A stretch of DNA of 64,000 nucleotides from Adiantum capillus-veneris (GCA_014529385.2 CM043964.1:108724587-108788586); one strand, 5' to 3'. Positions 51,326 through 62,666 are shown, counted from the stretch's first letter. Made by a program: numbers and translations. The notes: generated from the letters alone by a model not told the origin.

Positions 51326-52273
51326 GTCAAAATCCTCGCTACACTAGACAAGATTGTCACTGAAGGTCGGAAAATGCTTGCTGATTTGGCCTTGCAATCT
51401 CCAGTTCTAATTAAAGGTCATAATTTGGATTTAAGTACTTTTTCCTCCAGCGGTGCGGAACTGTCTAATTTTCTGAAAAAACTTTGTGGTCTTAACCCGG
51501 TGTTTGTCTCTACTCCTGCCACAACGATGGTGCAAAGAGGTGGGCTTTTTTGTCGGGACCAAGCAGCTCTCAAAGCAGTAAAGGAGTTCCAAAATAATTT
51601 GTGTACACTGAGTGAGGGCACCCTCCTTGAAATGGTGCCTAAAGTATCAAAGGTCTTCCCCTTTCTTCCCTATAAACAGATTGAAGTTGAATCTCTAAGC
51701 ATCGATCATCAACTATGGGCTCTTTCTAATAAATCTTTCATTGCCCCTATTAAACTAGAAACTTAGGTCTTTTTAGCTAGCCTCCTTGCAGCAACCATGG
51801 AAGAGTGTAGACTGCAAGTTCTTAAAGGTGTTCAATTTCTGGATAAGGGAGATCTTATCAAGGCACCATTCAACATGAACTTCCTTGATCCGGCTAAATG
51901 TGCGTCCAATGTTGGAATTTATGCTAGGACTAAAGGAATGATGATCTTCTCCAAAAGTAACCCAGACTACTACACAGAGTCCATTTGGAATATTTACAGG
52001 CCATACCTCAAATGTGCTTGTAAATTTCTTGACAACAAAGCCGCTTGTGAATCAAGCATCATCTGGTTCGACCATGCTGTTTGGTACACCTTGAACCATT
52101 TGGAACTTTTATTTCTAGAAAAAACTACAAAGTTTCTCCTCACCCTATTTTGTTCTTGGCTGGGAGGTCAGGCTAAGGCCCTGGTATTAGCACATATAGC
52201 TTTTTTACATTTTAGAGATATGATGCTGGATATCTTGAAGGAGCTCAAGGAGGATGTCCCGGGAACATTTTAA
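51326..52273 (+). pseudogene. Penelope-like element, N-terminal ORF part
   Basis: An open frame runs from 51326 (first ATG 51374, MLADLALQSPVLIKG) to 52273 with a single in-frame TAG at 51764-51766. After it the frame continues VFLASLLAATMEECRL. The protein is mostly helical and hydrophobic with KCACKFLDNKAACESS, and matches no domain I know by sight. It ends at a TAA at 52271. A frame shift leads into an RS-rich basic stretch (GRARSFTRGRSRSLP near 52440). The presence of one stop in an otherwise clean 300-codon frame suggests recent decay or a readthrough codon. Confidence 0.6.
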
Positions 52274-52439
52274 CTACTTATGGTAACTTCAAAGGGGTTA
52301 AGAACATTATTGGAATTCTTAAACCTTGTATTGAAGAGGATTCTACCCCCTCATTAAAACGACCTATTGCTTTAACCTCCCCTAACAATGCCTTTCCGTC
52401 TTTTCTAACCCCTAGTTCTTCCTCTAACTCTGTTAATAG

Positions 52440-53392
52440 GGGAAGAGCTAGAAGCTTTACTAGAGGAAGAAGCAGAAGCTTACCGGTGCGACATCTCCTT
52501 GATATGTAATATGGTTGTGCAGGTAGGATGGACTATCTCGGGAAGAAGATGTCTTGCGAAGGCTACAGAGAATGTGAATCTCAATTTTGTGCACTGCCTT
52601 TATATTAACAAACTTTTGGACTTTTTCACACCTAGAAGTATCTTCTTAGAGGCATTTTTTGAATATTTTGGGGATAACTGCAAGCTTGATAATGTTCGGA
52701 TTGGTTGGAAATATTGTGAACCAATCAAAAAACTGTTTTATAAAACTGATTTTCTCGTTGAGGAACAAGCTCCTGTATGTCATTGCTCTAACTTCCCTGA
52801 TTACGTAAAAGAATTTGAAAAGTTTGGGGCCCATGTTTGTACTATGGATCTTAACTTTATTAACAATCCACGTATCAGAAGCCTATTGGCTAAAGGTCTT
52901 AATCATATCCCTTGTGAACCTCTTAACCCACACCTGGCTATAGCCGCATTATTAAACTGCTTGGCAGATCTTACTAGAACACTCCAACTGGAGTCAGAAG
53001 TCCTACAGGACTTAGCTCAATATGTCAAAATCAAATTTCTAAAGAAAATTAGTTCTCTCCCCAAAGAATGGCTTAGCTATGACGCTAGTTGGTTAACACC
53101 TGCTCTTGCGATCAATTGTCAGGAAGTGGCCAGCAAATGGTTTATTGTCGGCTTAGACAAAGCTGCAAACAATGCTAGTATCATGTGTAAAAAACTCACT
53201 TGGGATGCAACCAAAGAACGACTTAGTGGAAATGAATTTTACTCATCTAACATTACTCCTTTTGTGCTTACAAATAATATCATAATTGAACTACATGAAT
53301 TAGGATACGGTAACACTTGCAAGAAACTACCTATTCTATTTCCTACATATAAGGGCCATAAGCATAAGTTTCGATGGATCTCAGATGCCTCC
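52440..53392 (+). pseudogene. Penelope-like RT: basic linker, Cys-rich region, DKG motif and fingers
   Basis: Open from 52499 to the gypsy insertion at 53392 (the LTR adds a few codons and a stop at 53407). Features in order: INKLLDFFTPRSIFLEAFF, a CHCSNFPDYVKEFEKFGAHV and CTMD stretch (CxC and a His), NNPRIRSLLAKGLNHIPCEP, then the DKG-like motif GLDKAANNASIMCKK (about 53150), and the first RT block LPILFPTYKGHKHKFRWISD (about 53325). The same strand and frame continue at 61447 after the insertion (DAS then NCIYTNIT). Penelope-like RTs have a DKG motif before RT block 1; the DKAA form is a variant. Confidence 0.75.
53388..53392. repeat. Probable target-site duplication of gypsy C
   Basis: CCTCC before the 5' LTR matches CATCC (61442-61446) after the 3' LTR at four of five bases. 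Removing the element and one copy restores the RT frame. Confidence 0.65.
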
Positions 53393-53946
53393 TGTCATAA
53401 AAATTAATATCTATCCAACCCAAATGATTTTCTCATATTAAACTGATCACTTAATGTGGGAGAATCCGCGGGAACAAGGGTTAAGATATAGACATGTGCT
53501 TATAGATCTATCTCAACACGGGGCCAATGGTTAAGGGGCCCAAATGAGAGATGGTCTATCAAAGAGCAAGGCTAACCAATGGAGAATCAGACCTTAGGGT
53601 TAGCTTCATTGAAGATCTCCAATAATGTGTGTAAAAGTCCTTTGACCTTAGGCAAGCTAGGGCTGAGCTTGAGGTGGGAACCCGGCCTAAGCTCGAGGTC
53701 CTTGTCCTGCTTGAGGTGCTTGATTAAGATGCTTGAGGTGCTTGACTGGCTCCATGCTTGAGGTGCTTCACTTGCTACATGATTAAGGTGCTTGAGGTGC
53801 CTTGAGATGCTTGCCTGAGATGCTTGTGGGAACACCCCCTAGTTCAAGTGCTTTGTCATGCTTGATGACTAAGGGGCTTGCTCATCCAAAGTCAAAAAGA
53901 TCCCTACAAGGAGGGGGGCGAGCCTACAAGGGGGGGGATGAGAGAG

Positions 53947-53997
<51 letters not shown>

Positions 53998-55224
53998 GAA
54001 ACCCCAACTTGAAGAGGCAACAAGGACACTTTTCAAGTTCCTCCTCATGTTGCCCTCATGGTGTGCCTGAAGCCTATTGGTTGGCCACCCAAGGGGTCCA
54101 ATGATAATTTAGGATATTTAATTAATTGATTTTGCATTTATCAAGTCCTCTCTCTCAAAGGGGAAAGGGGGACACTTGTCCCAAGGCTACCCCTGTTGCT
54201 TGTAATGGCTCCTGCTTGTGATTGGCTTAGGCCTGGAGGGGTCCAATGAGCTTCAAGCATGAGCTACAAGGGGGGGTCGACCCAAGCAAGCTAGGGGGTT
54301 TCTTAGGGGGTATACTCACCCACACACACTCACAAACACTCTCATGGGGTGCTATGCAAAGTGCAAGAGCTCCATCTCCTTCTCGAAGCTCCTTGAGAAG
54401 TAGAGAGCCTACACCAACTCTCTTGGCTATGGAATGCAAATCCAACCAAGAGCTATGCTTCAATGCTTAAGCTTGCCATCTTATTCTTCTCCATTACTAT
54501 GCTATTATGTATGCTAGCAACAAGAGTATGATAAGTGAGGAACTAATTCTTTCTCCTATGAAATGTTTCTTCTTCCTCTTCCCTACCCTCATTCCCTGCT
54601 AGCTCTCTCCACCTTCGAAGGTGTTTGAGGTCTTGGGATTGAGGCTTGGGATAGTTAATGCTTTCTACAAGTGCATGTTATGCTTATGGCAAGAAGGCTA
54701 ATGGTTTATTGCAAGTAGATTAATTACTTAATGCAAGTAGATTAATTGTATTGCAAGGTAGATTAATTATTGCTTTAAGCACAAGTTGATGCATAAAAGT
54801 ATACATCTTCATGCACTCAAATGATTTAGGGAACACAAAGATTAATGATGTTCACAAGTTCTTGATTGTTTTCAAGCTAAGATTGATTGTTGAAATTATG
54901 CAAAAGCTTGGTGTGTGAACCTTCCATCTCCATATTGCCAAGGAGGTCTCAAGGAACACAAAGATTGTATTGTACCAAGTCTCTCTTAATGAGAGAATCT
55001 ATAATACAAATGCCTTTTGGAGGGGGGACCGGCTCCACATAAATACGGTCCTCAATTGTTGTCATATTCTCTACACTCTCTCTCTTGTAAAAGTATTGTT
55101 CATGCCTAGTTAATTAAGTGTTATGATAGAGTTGCTACTACCAATTAAGTTCACCCTCTATGCTCTCAAAATTGCTCACTCTAAATTCCGCTATTCTCTA
55201 AGTTCATAGGCCATTCCCATTACA
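53393..55224 (+). repeat. Gypsy C 5' LTR
   Basis: It starts TGTCATAAAAATTAAT and ends CCATTCCCATTACA. It contains many AGGTGCTTGA repeats (53690-53870), an AC microsatellite (53950-53996), and the GGGGGGGTCGACCC phrase whose relative became the 42-base poly-C in gypsy B. Confidence 0.95.
53690..53870. repeat. Short degenerate minisatellite in the LTR (CTTGAGGTGCTTGA-type)
   Basis: A 10-20-bp unit based on GCTTGAGGTGCTTGA is repeated many times with variation. The same region recurs in the 3' LTR (59870-60080) with extra units. Confidence 0.85.
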
Positions 55225-55237
55225 TTGGTATCAGAGC
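55225..55237 (+). other. Primer-binding site of gypsy C (initiator-Met tRNA)
   Basis: TTGGTATCAGAGC directly after the LTR end. This is the canonical plant sequence. Confidence 0.93.
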
Positions 55238-55638
55238 ATTTGGTTTCTCTTTTCTTGCTTAAGAAGAGGGGTCCTTAAGTAGCCTATAAATGGTTGATGT
55301 TGTTAATTATAATAGGGTAAGTGGAACTGGGATATAATATCGGTTTTGTTAAGCCCACAATGTGGGGGATGGTGCACACCTCGGGAGATTTGGACTTAAT
55401 AATGGAGTCATTTTAGACTTGCCTACGGCTTTACCATTATTGAGCCATAAGAAGTCCGAAAGGAGCTAGCCCTTGGCAATTTTACTATGTTAGACCTACT
55501 TCTCTACTCTCTATAATTAACCACTTTGAGCCGTGGGTGTAGATACTTTAGAGCCGATTTTCAAAGGCTAAGAGGAGTGGAAACTAAGGTTTTGAATTGC
55601 CAAAGCATACACTAAGTACATACATAAATTCTGTTAAC
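55238..55638 (+). other. Gypsy C untranslated leader
   Basis: No gene. It begins ATTTGGTTTC, and its end includes AATTCTGTTAAC just before the gag ATG. Confidence 0.6.
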
Positions 55639-57080
55639 ATGGCTGACAATAATCAAGAGAGTAGAATGAACATTGATAACTTTGATTTTGCACATGAAAG
55701 TGCTAATGATGATGCTCCCATGTTTATCAAATGTCTTGTTTCTAAGCTGCAACAAGCTATGGAAAACCCATTCCTACAAGGTGAAGTTTTCCAACAATCA
55801 TAGTTATGGGATTCTCCAAACTCCCCCAAAAGAGAGAGCACCTGAGAAGTCTCTTCATGAGATTTCCAAGAGAGGGCTCTCTACGGCGAGAGAAGAGGAG
55901 AACCCATACGAAGCGCTTAAATTTTTACTAGCGGGCTTACCTCCATCCAAGAAGAAAGATAACATCTCTACTTTAGAGGCTTCACCAAGAGGAGGAGAAG
56001 GAAGTGAGTCTTCCAATATTTCCAAAGATATGGCTCCAAGAAGATGGCAGCCTCAACGATCTCCAACTTCCCCCAAGAGGGAAAGATCACTGCAAAGTCC
56101 TCCTCCTCGTTATCACAAAAGGGAAGAGAGGTACCAAATAAAGGAAAAGGAGAGAAAGAGGTCACCCTCTTCTCCATCTTCATCAACTTCCTCATATTCC
56201 AATGAAGGTAGCGGCTCTTCTCTCAAAGAGCCCAAGAGGAAAGGCCATCGCAAGTTCTATCCGGTATGGAGAAGGTCCAAGAAGCTAAAGAAGTTCAAAG
56301 AGGGAGGGAAGAACACCACTTTCCTTGCCTATGCTGGCACCTTTGGTGCTATGGACAAGGTCTTGGCCTTCATCCAACATCTTGATGTGGCCTTTGGTGA
56401 TGAGGGCTTCATAGAGTCCTCTAAACTGCGTCAAGTATCTATGCATTACCAAAGTTCCGCTCAACAATGGTGGGATAGCCTACAAGCCCAAAGAAAAGCT
56501 CCAAAGACATGGAAGGCTTTAAGAGCCTCCATCATAAAACATCTTCTGGCAAGCAACGCTCAAGAAAATGTCCTCACAGAATGGCAAAACTTGAAACTCT
56601 CTCCCTACGAGTCTATCCAAAAGTATGTAGATAAGTTTTGGGATTTATTTCTCAAAGCCACTATCTACAAAAAGATAGACTTTGGGGAGCAAGAGCAACA
56701 ATTATGTGCGGGTATTTCTGAAGAGAAGGCCGAGTATATTAACTCACAAAGGCCTAATACCATATCGGCGGTCATACACCATACTATGGTCGCCTCTCAA
56801 ATCGATTCCCAACAAGGGGTTAAGAAAAACTCTAAACCCATGGAAGTGAAGGATCAAAATGAGCCTAGAGGGAGGACTAGTGCTCAAACTTCCTCCTAAG
56901 GCAACTCTAGCAACACCGATAACAAAGTTAAGGAGAAAGGAGTCTATAAAGGTAAGAATAAACTCTCTGCAATAGAGCTAGAGTGTTATCGTAAGGATAA
57001 CAAATGCTACAAGTGTGGACAACAAGGGCATGTCTATCGTGCTTGTCCCCAAAGAAATGCACGCAACAAGCCACCTTGAG
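55639..57080 (+). pseudogene. Gypsy C gag with zinc knuckle
   Basis: The start is MADNNQESRMNIDN at 55639. After a frameshift near 55790 the frame is open to 56899. It runs through a serine/arginine-rich acidic-basic linker (KRSPSSPSSSTSSYS) to the capsid phrases VLAFIQHLDVAFGDEGFIES, AQQWWDSLQAQRKAPKTWK, YESIQKYVDKFWDLF and GEQEQQLCAGISEEKAEY. A stop (56897-56899) precedes the nucleocapsid knuckle KCYKCGQQGHVYRACPQ (CX2CX4HX4C, about 57006-57050). The capsid pattern is the retrotransposon-gag type. Decay is moderate. Confidence 0.88.
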
Positions 57081-59230
57081 TTTCTATGTTGGAAACTCCA
57101 AAAGAGGATGCTTATAGAAAAAGGCTTTTGTTTTTCCTATGCTAGAAGATATGTACATACATGTTTATGAGTCGGGTAGTATCCTATCCCTTGTAAATAT
57201 GCATGCTTTCACAAGTTAATGAAAATTTATATTTTCATATATATGATTTCTGTTAGAAAGTCTATAAATGAATTTAATGTTTCAACAAATAACAATATTA
57301 TTAAATAAATAATAATAATTAAAAAAACGGGAATCAAGAGGAATTAGAATTGTCTAAATTCCTAAATGGATTCCAAAATGTTTTTAATGATGATACCCCC
57401 GTGAGCTATCTCCACAATGAGGGGACAATGGACATACAATGGAGCTTTTACCATGAAGCTCATTGCCTAATAAGCCTCCTTATTGAGCTTTACAAGCTCC
57501 ACAAGAGGAGTTCAAAAAGGCAATAACATGGACTGGTAAGTTTCGAGAGAGATTCAATAATTAGGTCACATTATCTCTAAAGGTGGTATTTCTATGGATC
57601 CACAAAAAGTAGAGGTAATAAAAGATGGCCTAATCCAAGGAATCTACATGAGTTGCAAAGCTCTAAAGGTATGAGTGCATACTAAAGATGCTTCATAGGA
57701 AAAATCCATGCTTATAGCAGGTCCAATACATGACTTAACAAAAAAGAACGTTAAGTATACACGGACCGCAAAGAGAGAAAAATACTTCTAAAAAGTTAAA
57801 AGAGAAACTTATTTCTCAACTTATGGGATCTCTCAAAGCTATTTGAGGTCCAATGTAATGCCTGGATGATTGCCTTTGAGCAAAACTTTGCTTCAAGAAG
57901 GGAATACCATAGCATACGAGATTCAAAGACTCAACTCCAATGAGCGAATGTTGGTCATATACAAAAGAACCTATGAGCTGTTTTAAATGCTCTAGACACA
58001 TGGAAGTACTTCTTGCGGACTCCATTCATGATGCAAACCAAGCTCTCGGACAATCAAATGAGGTAGGAAAATTTCTTTTTGCAACTTAAATTCTACTTTG
58101 CTCACATTGCTGGCAAGCACAATCATGTAGCCGATGCACTTTCCCAATGGCCAAGGGTAGATAGGATATCAATAGCAACTTACAATGAGCTATGTTTTAT
58201 GATAGTTAAATATGCTTCTAACCCAGGCTTTAGGGATATGATAATAGCCTTACAAATGGAAGAAAAAGAACCACTCACGTAAAAGGATGGTTATCTTCCA
58301 TACCTCAATAGGCTATATCTTCCTTGCTTCCCATGCTCCTTCCATATGCGGGGCAAAGAGGAATTCGAATTTGCTCTGCTAGGAGTAGAAGCATACTTGT
58401 ATTGGCTTACCAAGAAACAATAACATACAAGAGAATGTTTCAAAGTGTATGGTATACCAAAAGATGAAGTATGAAAAAAGGACCATGGCTTGCCAACATC
58501 TAATAGTGTTGGATAGAAATCCTACCATGACCATTAATTTTTGATATAATCTCTATCAGAACTAGAGTAACCCTCTTATGTCGGCCTACTATTCCAATGG
58601 ATGGCCAAAAGATACAAAACTAGTAACCCTTGATCTACTAAAAGCCTGTGATTCGAAGTAGATCAATGCTCAAAATGAGAGAAGTACTTATCTTAACAAC
58701 AATATGTCTCTAATAACGTGAACATACTTCTAAGGAGAAACTACCTTTCAAGGCTAAAGACGGAAGATCCGAAAGTCCCTTGTAGCTTAAGATACCTGGG
58801 AAGATCTTCATTGCAAAAGATTATAGCCGAGATCAAAAAGAATCTTTTTGCAAGATTAAACAGGCTATATCCATTTATTAGCTAGGCAAAAGAGGCTCCT
58901 GCCGTTAGGCACAAAAGAGCCTTATCCTTTTATATATAAAAAAAAAGTTGGGTCTTACTAAACTTTCCCAAGGCTCATCTAAGGCAAATTACACACAAAT
59001 GAAGACCCGCCACAGATCGAGGATGAAGCAGAGGAGCTCCAACCCAAGTTCATCCTTCAACAAGAAGACAAGGTATTAAGAAATGGTAAGATTACTGACA
59101 GTATCTTATTTAATTATCCTTTCAAAGATGCTAAATGCATGCAAAGAATAAGGCTTAAGGATAATATGAACCTTGTTAATGATTCTTACAATGACACAAA
59201 AGAGTAAGCAAATGTAAAAGAAATGCATTT
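57081..59230 (+). pseudogene. Gypsy C pol remnants
   Basis: Much is deleted or decayed. Recognisable pieces: the RT end GHIISKGGISMDPQK (about 57560), an RNase H piece near 57880-57960 (LLQEGNTIAYE, RLNSNERML), the integrase linker HIAGKHNHVADALSQWPRV (about 58095), and a C-terminal tail EEDKVLRNGKI-like phrase and RLKDNMNLVND near 59060-59185, matching gypsy B. The catalytic RT motif is not found. Where gypsy B uses about 3.1 kb for the same stretch, here it is about 2.1 kb. Confidence 0.8.
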
Positions 59231-59551
59231 TAAATGATCAATTTTTTTGTCTTATAAGACTCTCTTTTTATGTTTTGTGCACAAATTTTAAAGTATGCAT
59301 ACTTAGGATCATGTTTGTGGTGACTACGTCTCCCAAACACCAAGTAGACCTTGTCACTCTACTTTGGAAGTATGATATGGACTAAAAAGAGCAGACATGC
59401 TTGCGGCAGAAAATGTCTCTCAAGCACCAAGTGGATTAGTCATCCACTCTGGAATGATGTCGTAGGGTAAAAATGGATCCTCTACCCGCTAAGACCAATG
59501 GACTAATGGGTGAGACTTTACCATCTCTACCTCATAGTCGAGGATGACTAT

Positions 59552-59568
59552 GATTTCAAGAGAGAGGT
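59552..59568 (+). other. Polypurine tract of gypsy C
   Basis: AAGAGAGAGGT just before the 3' LTR. The same tract stands beside the LTR of gypsy B (minus strand, 28200-28212). Confidence 0.7.
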
Positions 59569-60155
59569 AGTCATAAAAATTAATATCTATCCAACCCAAA
59601 TGATTTTCTGATATTAAACTGATCACTTAATGTGGGAGAATGCACAGGAACAAGGGTTAAGATATAGACATGTGCTTATAGATCTATCTCAACACGGGGC
59701 CAATGGTTAAGGGGCACAAATGAGAGATGGTCTATCAAAGAGCAAGGCTAACCAATGGAGCATAAGACCTTAGGGTTAGCATTGAAGATCTCCAATAATG
59801 TGTGTAAAAGTCCTTTGACCTTAGGCAAGCTAGGGCTGAGCTTGAGGTGGGAACCGGGCCTAAGCTCGAGGTGCTTGTCCTGCTTGAGGTTCTTGTCGTG
59901 CTTGAGGTGCTTGACATGCTTGAGGTGCTTAATTAAGATGCTTCAGGTGCTTGACTGGCTCCATGCTTGAGGTGCTTCACTTGCTACATGATTAAGGTGC
60001 TTGAGGTGCCTTGAGATGCTTGCCTGAGATGCTTGTGGGAACACCCCCTAGTTCAAGTGCTTTGTCATGCTTGATGACTAAGGGGCTTGCTCATCCAAAG
60101 TCAAAAAGATCCCTACAAGGAGGGGGGCGAGCCTACAAGGGGGGGGATGAGAGAG

Positions 60156-60214
<59 letters not shown>

Positions 60215-61441
60215 GAAACCCCAACTTGAAGAGGCAACAAGGACACTTTTCAAGTTCCTCCTCATGTTGCCCTCATGGTGTGCCTGAAGCCTATTGGTTG
60301 GCCACCCAAGGGGTCCAATGATAATTTAGGATATTTAATTAATTGATTTTGCATTTATCAAGTCCTCTCTCTCAAAGGGGAAAGGGGGACACTTGTCCCA
60401 AGGCTACCCCTGTTGCTTGTAATGGCTCCTGCTTGTGATTGGCTTAGGCCTGGAGGGGTCCAATGAGCTTCAAGCATGAGCTACAAGGGGGGGTCGACCC
60501 AAGCAAGCTAGGGGGTTTCTTAGGGGGTATACTCACCCACACACACTCACAAACACTCTCATGGGGTGCTATGCAAAGTGCAAGAGCTCCATCTCCTTCT
60601 CGAAGCTCCTTGAGAAGTAGAGAGCCTACACCAACTCTCTTGGCTATGGAATGCAAATCCAACCAAGAGTTATGCTTCAATGCTTAAGCTTGCCATCTTA
60701 TTCTTCTCCATTACTATGCTATTATGTATGCTAGCAACAAGAGTATGATAAGTGAGGAACTAATTCTTTCTCCTATGAAATGTTTCTTCTTCCTCTTCCC
60801 CACCCTCATTCCCTGCTAGCTCTCTCCACTTTCGAAGGTGTTTGAGGTCTTGGGATTGAGGCTTGGGATAGTTAATGCTTTCTACAAGTGCATGTTATGC
60901 TTATTGCAAGAAGGCTAATGGTTTATTGCAAGTAGATTAATTACTTAATGCAAGTAGATTAATTGTATTGCAAGGTAGATTAATTATTGCTTTAAGCACA
61001 AGTTGATGCATAAAAGTATACATCTTCATGCACTCAAATGATTTAGGGAACACAAAGATTAATGATGTTCACAAGTTCTTGATTGTTTTCAAGCTAAGAT
61101 TGATTGTTGAAATTATGCAAAAGCTTGGTGTGTGAACCTTCCATCTCCATATTGCCAAGGAGGTCTCAAGGAACACAAAGATTGTATTGTACCAAGTCTC
61201 TCTTAATGAGAGAATCTATAATACAAATGCCTTTTGGAGGGGGGACCGGCTCCACATAAATCCGGTCCTCAACTGTTGTCATATTCTCTACACTCTCTCT
61301 CTTGTAAAAGTATTGTTCATGCCTAGTTAATTAAGTGTTATGATAGAGTTGCTACTACCAATTAAGTTCACCCTCTATGCTCTCAAAATTTCTCACTCTA
61401 AATTCCGCTATTCTCTAAGTTCATAGGCCATTCCCATTACA
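59569..61441 (+). repeat. Gypsy C 3' LTR
   Basis: Nearly identical to 53393-55224 with a longer AC tract (60157-60212) and extra AGGTGCTTGA units. It ends TTCCCATTACA at 61441. Confidence 0.95.
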
Positions 61442-61446
61442 CATCC

Positions 61447-62549
61447 AACTGTATATATACTAATATCACATAGAACATTACAGTATGCCTTAATCTGATT
61501 TTACTCGAATTTGAGGCGGTTTGTGAAAGAAAGAAGACACTTTGCAAAAAAAAAATTGGCCTTGACATCTGCCTTTTCTGGATTATAAAAAATGCTACAG
61601 ATGTATTATTAAATTTACCAGATAAGATATATAGCATCTTTACAGTTGACATCTCTCAATGTTATGAGAATATACCTTTATCAGAAGACTTTGGCCTGAT
61701 TAATACTCTAGACAAATTAATTGAGCTGACATTCAACTCCAAAAAAAAAATCAAGGATATAATATGATTTCCCTTGTAAAGAAACCAAAATGGGTAAAAA
61801 CTACTGTGCTTAAAACGCCACTTCATTTTGATCGATATAAGTTATTTCAACATATTATCTGGGTTCTCAATAATTGTTTCCTACGTATTGGTAATGCATA
61901 TTTTAGACAGATATTGGGCATCCTTGTGGGTTTCTCTTGCTCACCAGTTATGTGTAATTTATACTTAGGCTACTTTGAGTATTCTTGGATATTAAAACAA
62001 CTGGCGAGTCATCATACGGCTATGGTTCTACCTAGCTTTATGTATACTTTTCGTTTTATGGATGATATCTTTAGTATTAATAACCATGCCAACATTGACT
62101 CCTTCCAAAACATTTACCCCTCAGTACTCTCAGTTGTTCCCACTGCTGCTCATAACATTGATATCAACTCAAAATCATTTGCTATAAGTACAAATTATCT
62201 CAATATTGAGATCTCGCTTATCTCACCATTCTCTGGGAACTTTGTAACAAGATTCAGTTGGAAACGCGATAAGCTGGAGATTCTACCATCTGAGTTTGTG
62301 AAAAGAAAAAGTAACCGACCACATAAATTAACTGCGAGTAATTCTTCCCTTGGAATTTTGCATTTAATCATGTACTCATCAACTAATACATATGTAGCTT
62401 TTGAAGAAATCGCCACATTACTTAGAAAATTTCAAGGAAATGGTTTTCAGAAAACTCAGCTGCTGAGCTTATTGTCTAGGACGATTGAAGAAAAAGATTG
62501 GCCTGGATGTAAACTAAATAAAACTTTTCTCATCTCTCTGATGAGGTAG
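61447..62549 (+). pseudogene. Penelope-like RT palm and thumb
   Basis: The frame from NCIYTNIT has one stop (TAG, about 61468), then is open through the catalytic motif A YSIFTVDISQCYENIPL (Asp in VDIS, about 61640) to a run of ten A (61741-61750). There the frame shifts by one and continues KKNQGYNMISLVKKPKW. Then come IGNAYFRQILGILVGF (motif B start), SCSPVMCNLYLGYFE, FRFMDDIFSIN (motif C, catalytic DD near 62065), and the palm end (LNIEISLIS). The thumb-like region ends with the stop TAG at 62547-62549 after FLISLMR. All three catalytic aspartates are present. No GIY-YIG endonuclease follows. Lesions are few, so it was active fairly recently. Confidence 0.82.
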
Positions 62550-62590
62550 TAGGCCCATACTCTATGGGCTTGCTACCTCATAGAGTATGG
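62542..62590 (+). repeat. Hairpin overlapping the RT stop codon, element 3' end
   Basis: CCATACTCTATG (62555-62566) pairs perfectly with CATAGAGTATGG (62579-62590), a 12-bp stem around a 12-base loop. A competing pair, TGAGGTAG (62542-62549, including the stop codon) with CTACCTCA (62573-62580), overlaps it, so only one stem can form at a time. Confidence 0.9.
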
Positions 62591-62607
62591 TGCCTGGGAT
62601 TGGGAGG

Positions 62608-62611
62608 GCAC

Positions 62612-62662
<51 letters not shown>
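62608..62662. repeat. (AC)n at the tandem junction
   Basis: An AC tract separates the 3' end of one Penelope-like unit (GGGATTGGGAGGGCAC) from the start of the next. The left unit also begins after an AC tract at 46996-47020. Confidence 0.92.

Positions 62663-62666
<4 letters not shown>

Larger units (their letters stand above)
53393..61441 (+). mobile_element. Ty3/gypsy element C, complete LTRs, decayed pol
   Basis: It has LTRs of 1832 bp (53393-55224) and 1873 bp (59569-61441) that differ at few positions, an initiator-Met primer-binding site, a polypurine stretch before the 3' LTR, and an imperfect 5-bp duplication. Its total of 8049 bp is inserted in the RT gene of the Penelope-like element. 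Gag is readable but pol is heavily decayed, so the element was probably moved by enzymes of a relative such as gypsy B. Confidence 0.93.
46990..62600 (+). mobile_element. Penelope-like retroelement, tandem unit, split by gypsy C
   Basis: The unit starts after an (AC)n tract with AAGTGGTGACTCTTTACGC. It has a TATA box near 47753, a non-coding leader of about 3.5 kb, a long ORF region at 51326-53392, then (after the gypsy insertion) the RT palm and thumb at 61447-62549, and a hairpin at the RT stop. Just beyond it, after a new (AC)n tract, the start sequence recurs at about 62662, as in a head-to-tail tandem. Without the 8049-bp gypsy the unit is about 7.6 kb. The RT is Penelope-like: a DKG-type motif (DKAANNAS), a palm motif A FTVDISQCYENIP, motif B GFSCSPVMCNLYL, and motif C FRFMDDI. 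There is no GIY-YIG endonuclease before or after the RT that I can see. Endonuclease-lacking Penelope-like elements are known from rotifers, fungi and the lycophyte Selaginella, often near telomeres. Confidence 0.75.

Noticed and set aside
53690-53870. CRISPR-like array from repeated AGGTGCTTGA units
   Set aside because: Units are short, variable and without regular spacers, inside a plant LTR. It is a minisatellite.
62535-62600. Hammerhead ribozyme suggested by CTGATGAG near the RT stop
   Set aside because: Penelope-like elements often carry hammerheads and the CUGAUGAG core is present, but no CGAAA core follows the stem, so the catalytic fold cannot form as written. CTGATGAG at 50996 fails the same test.
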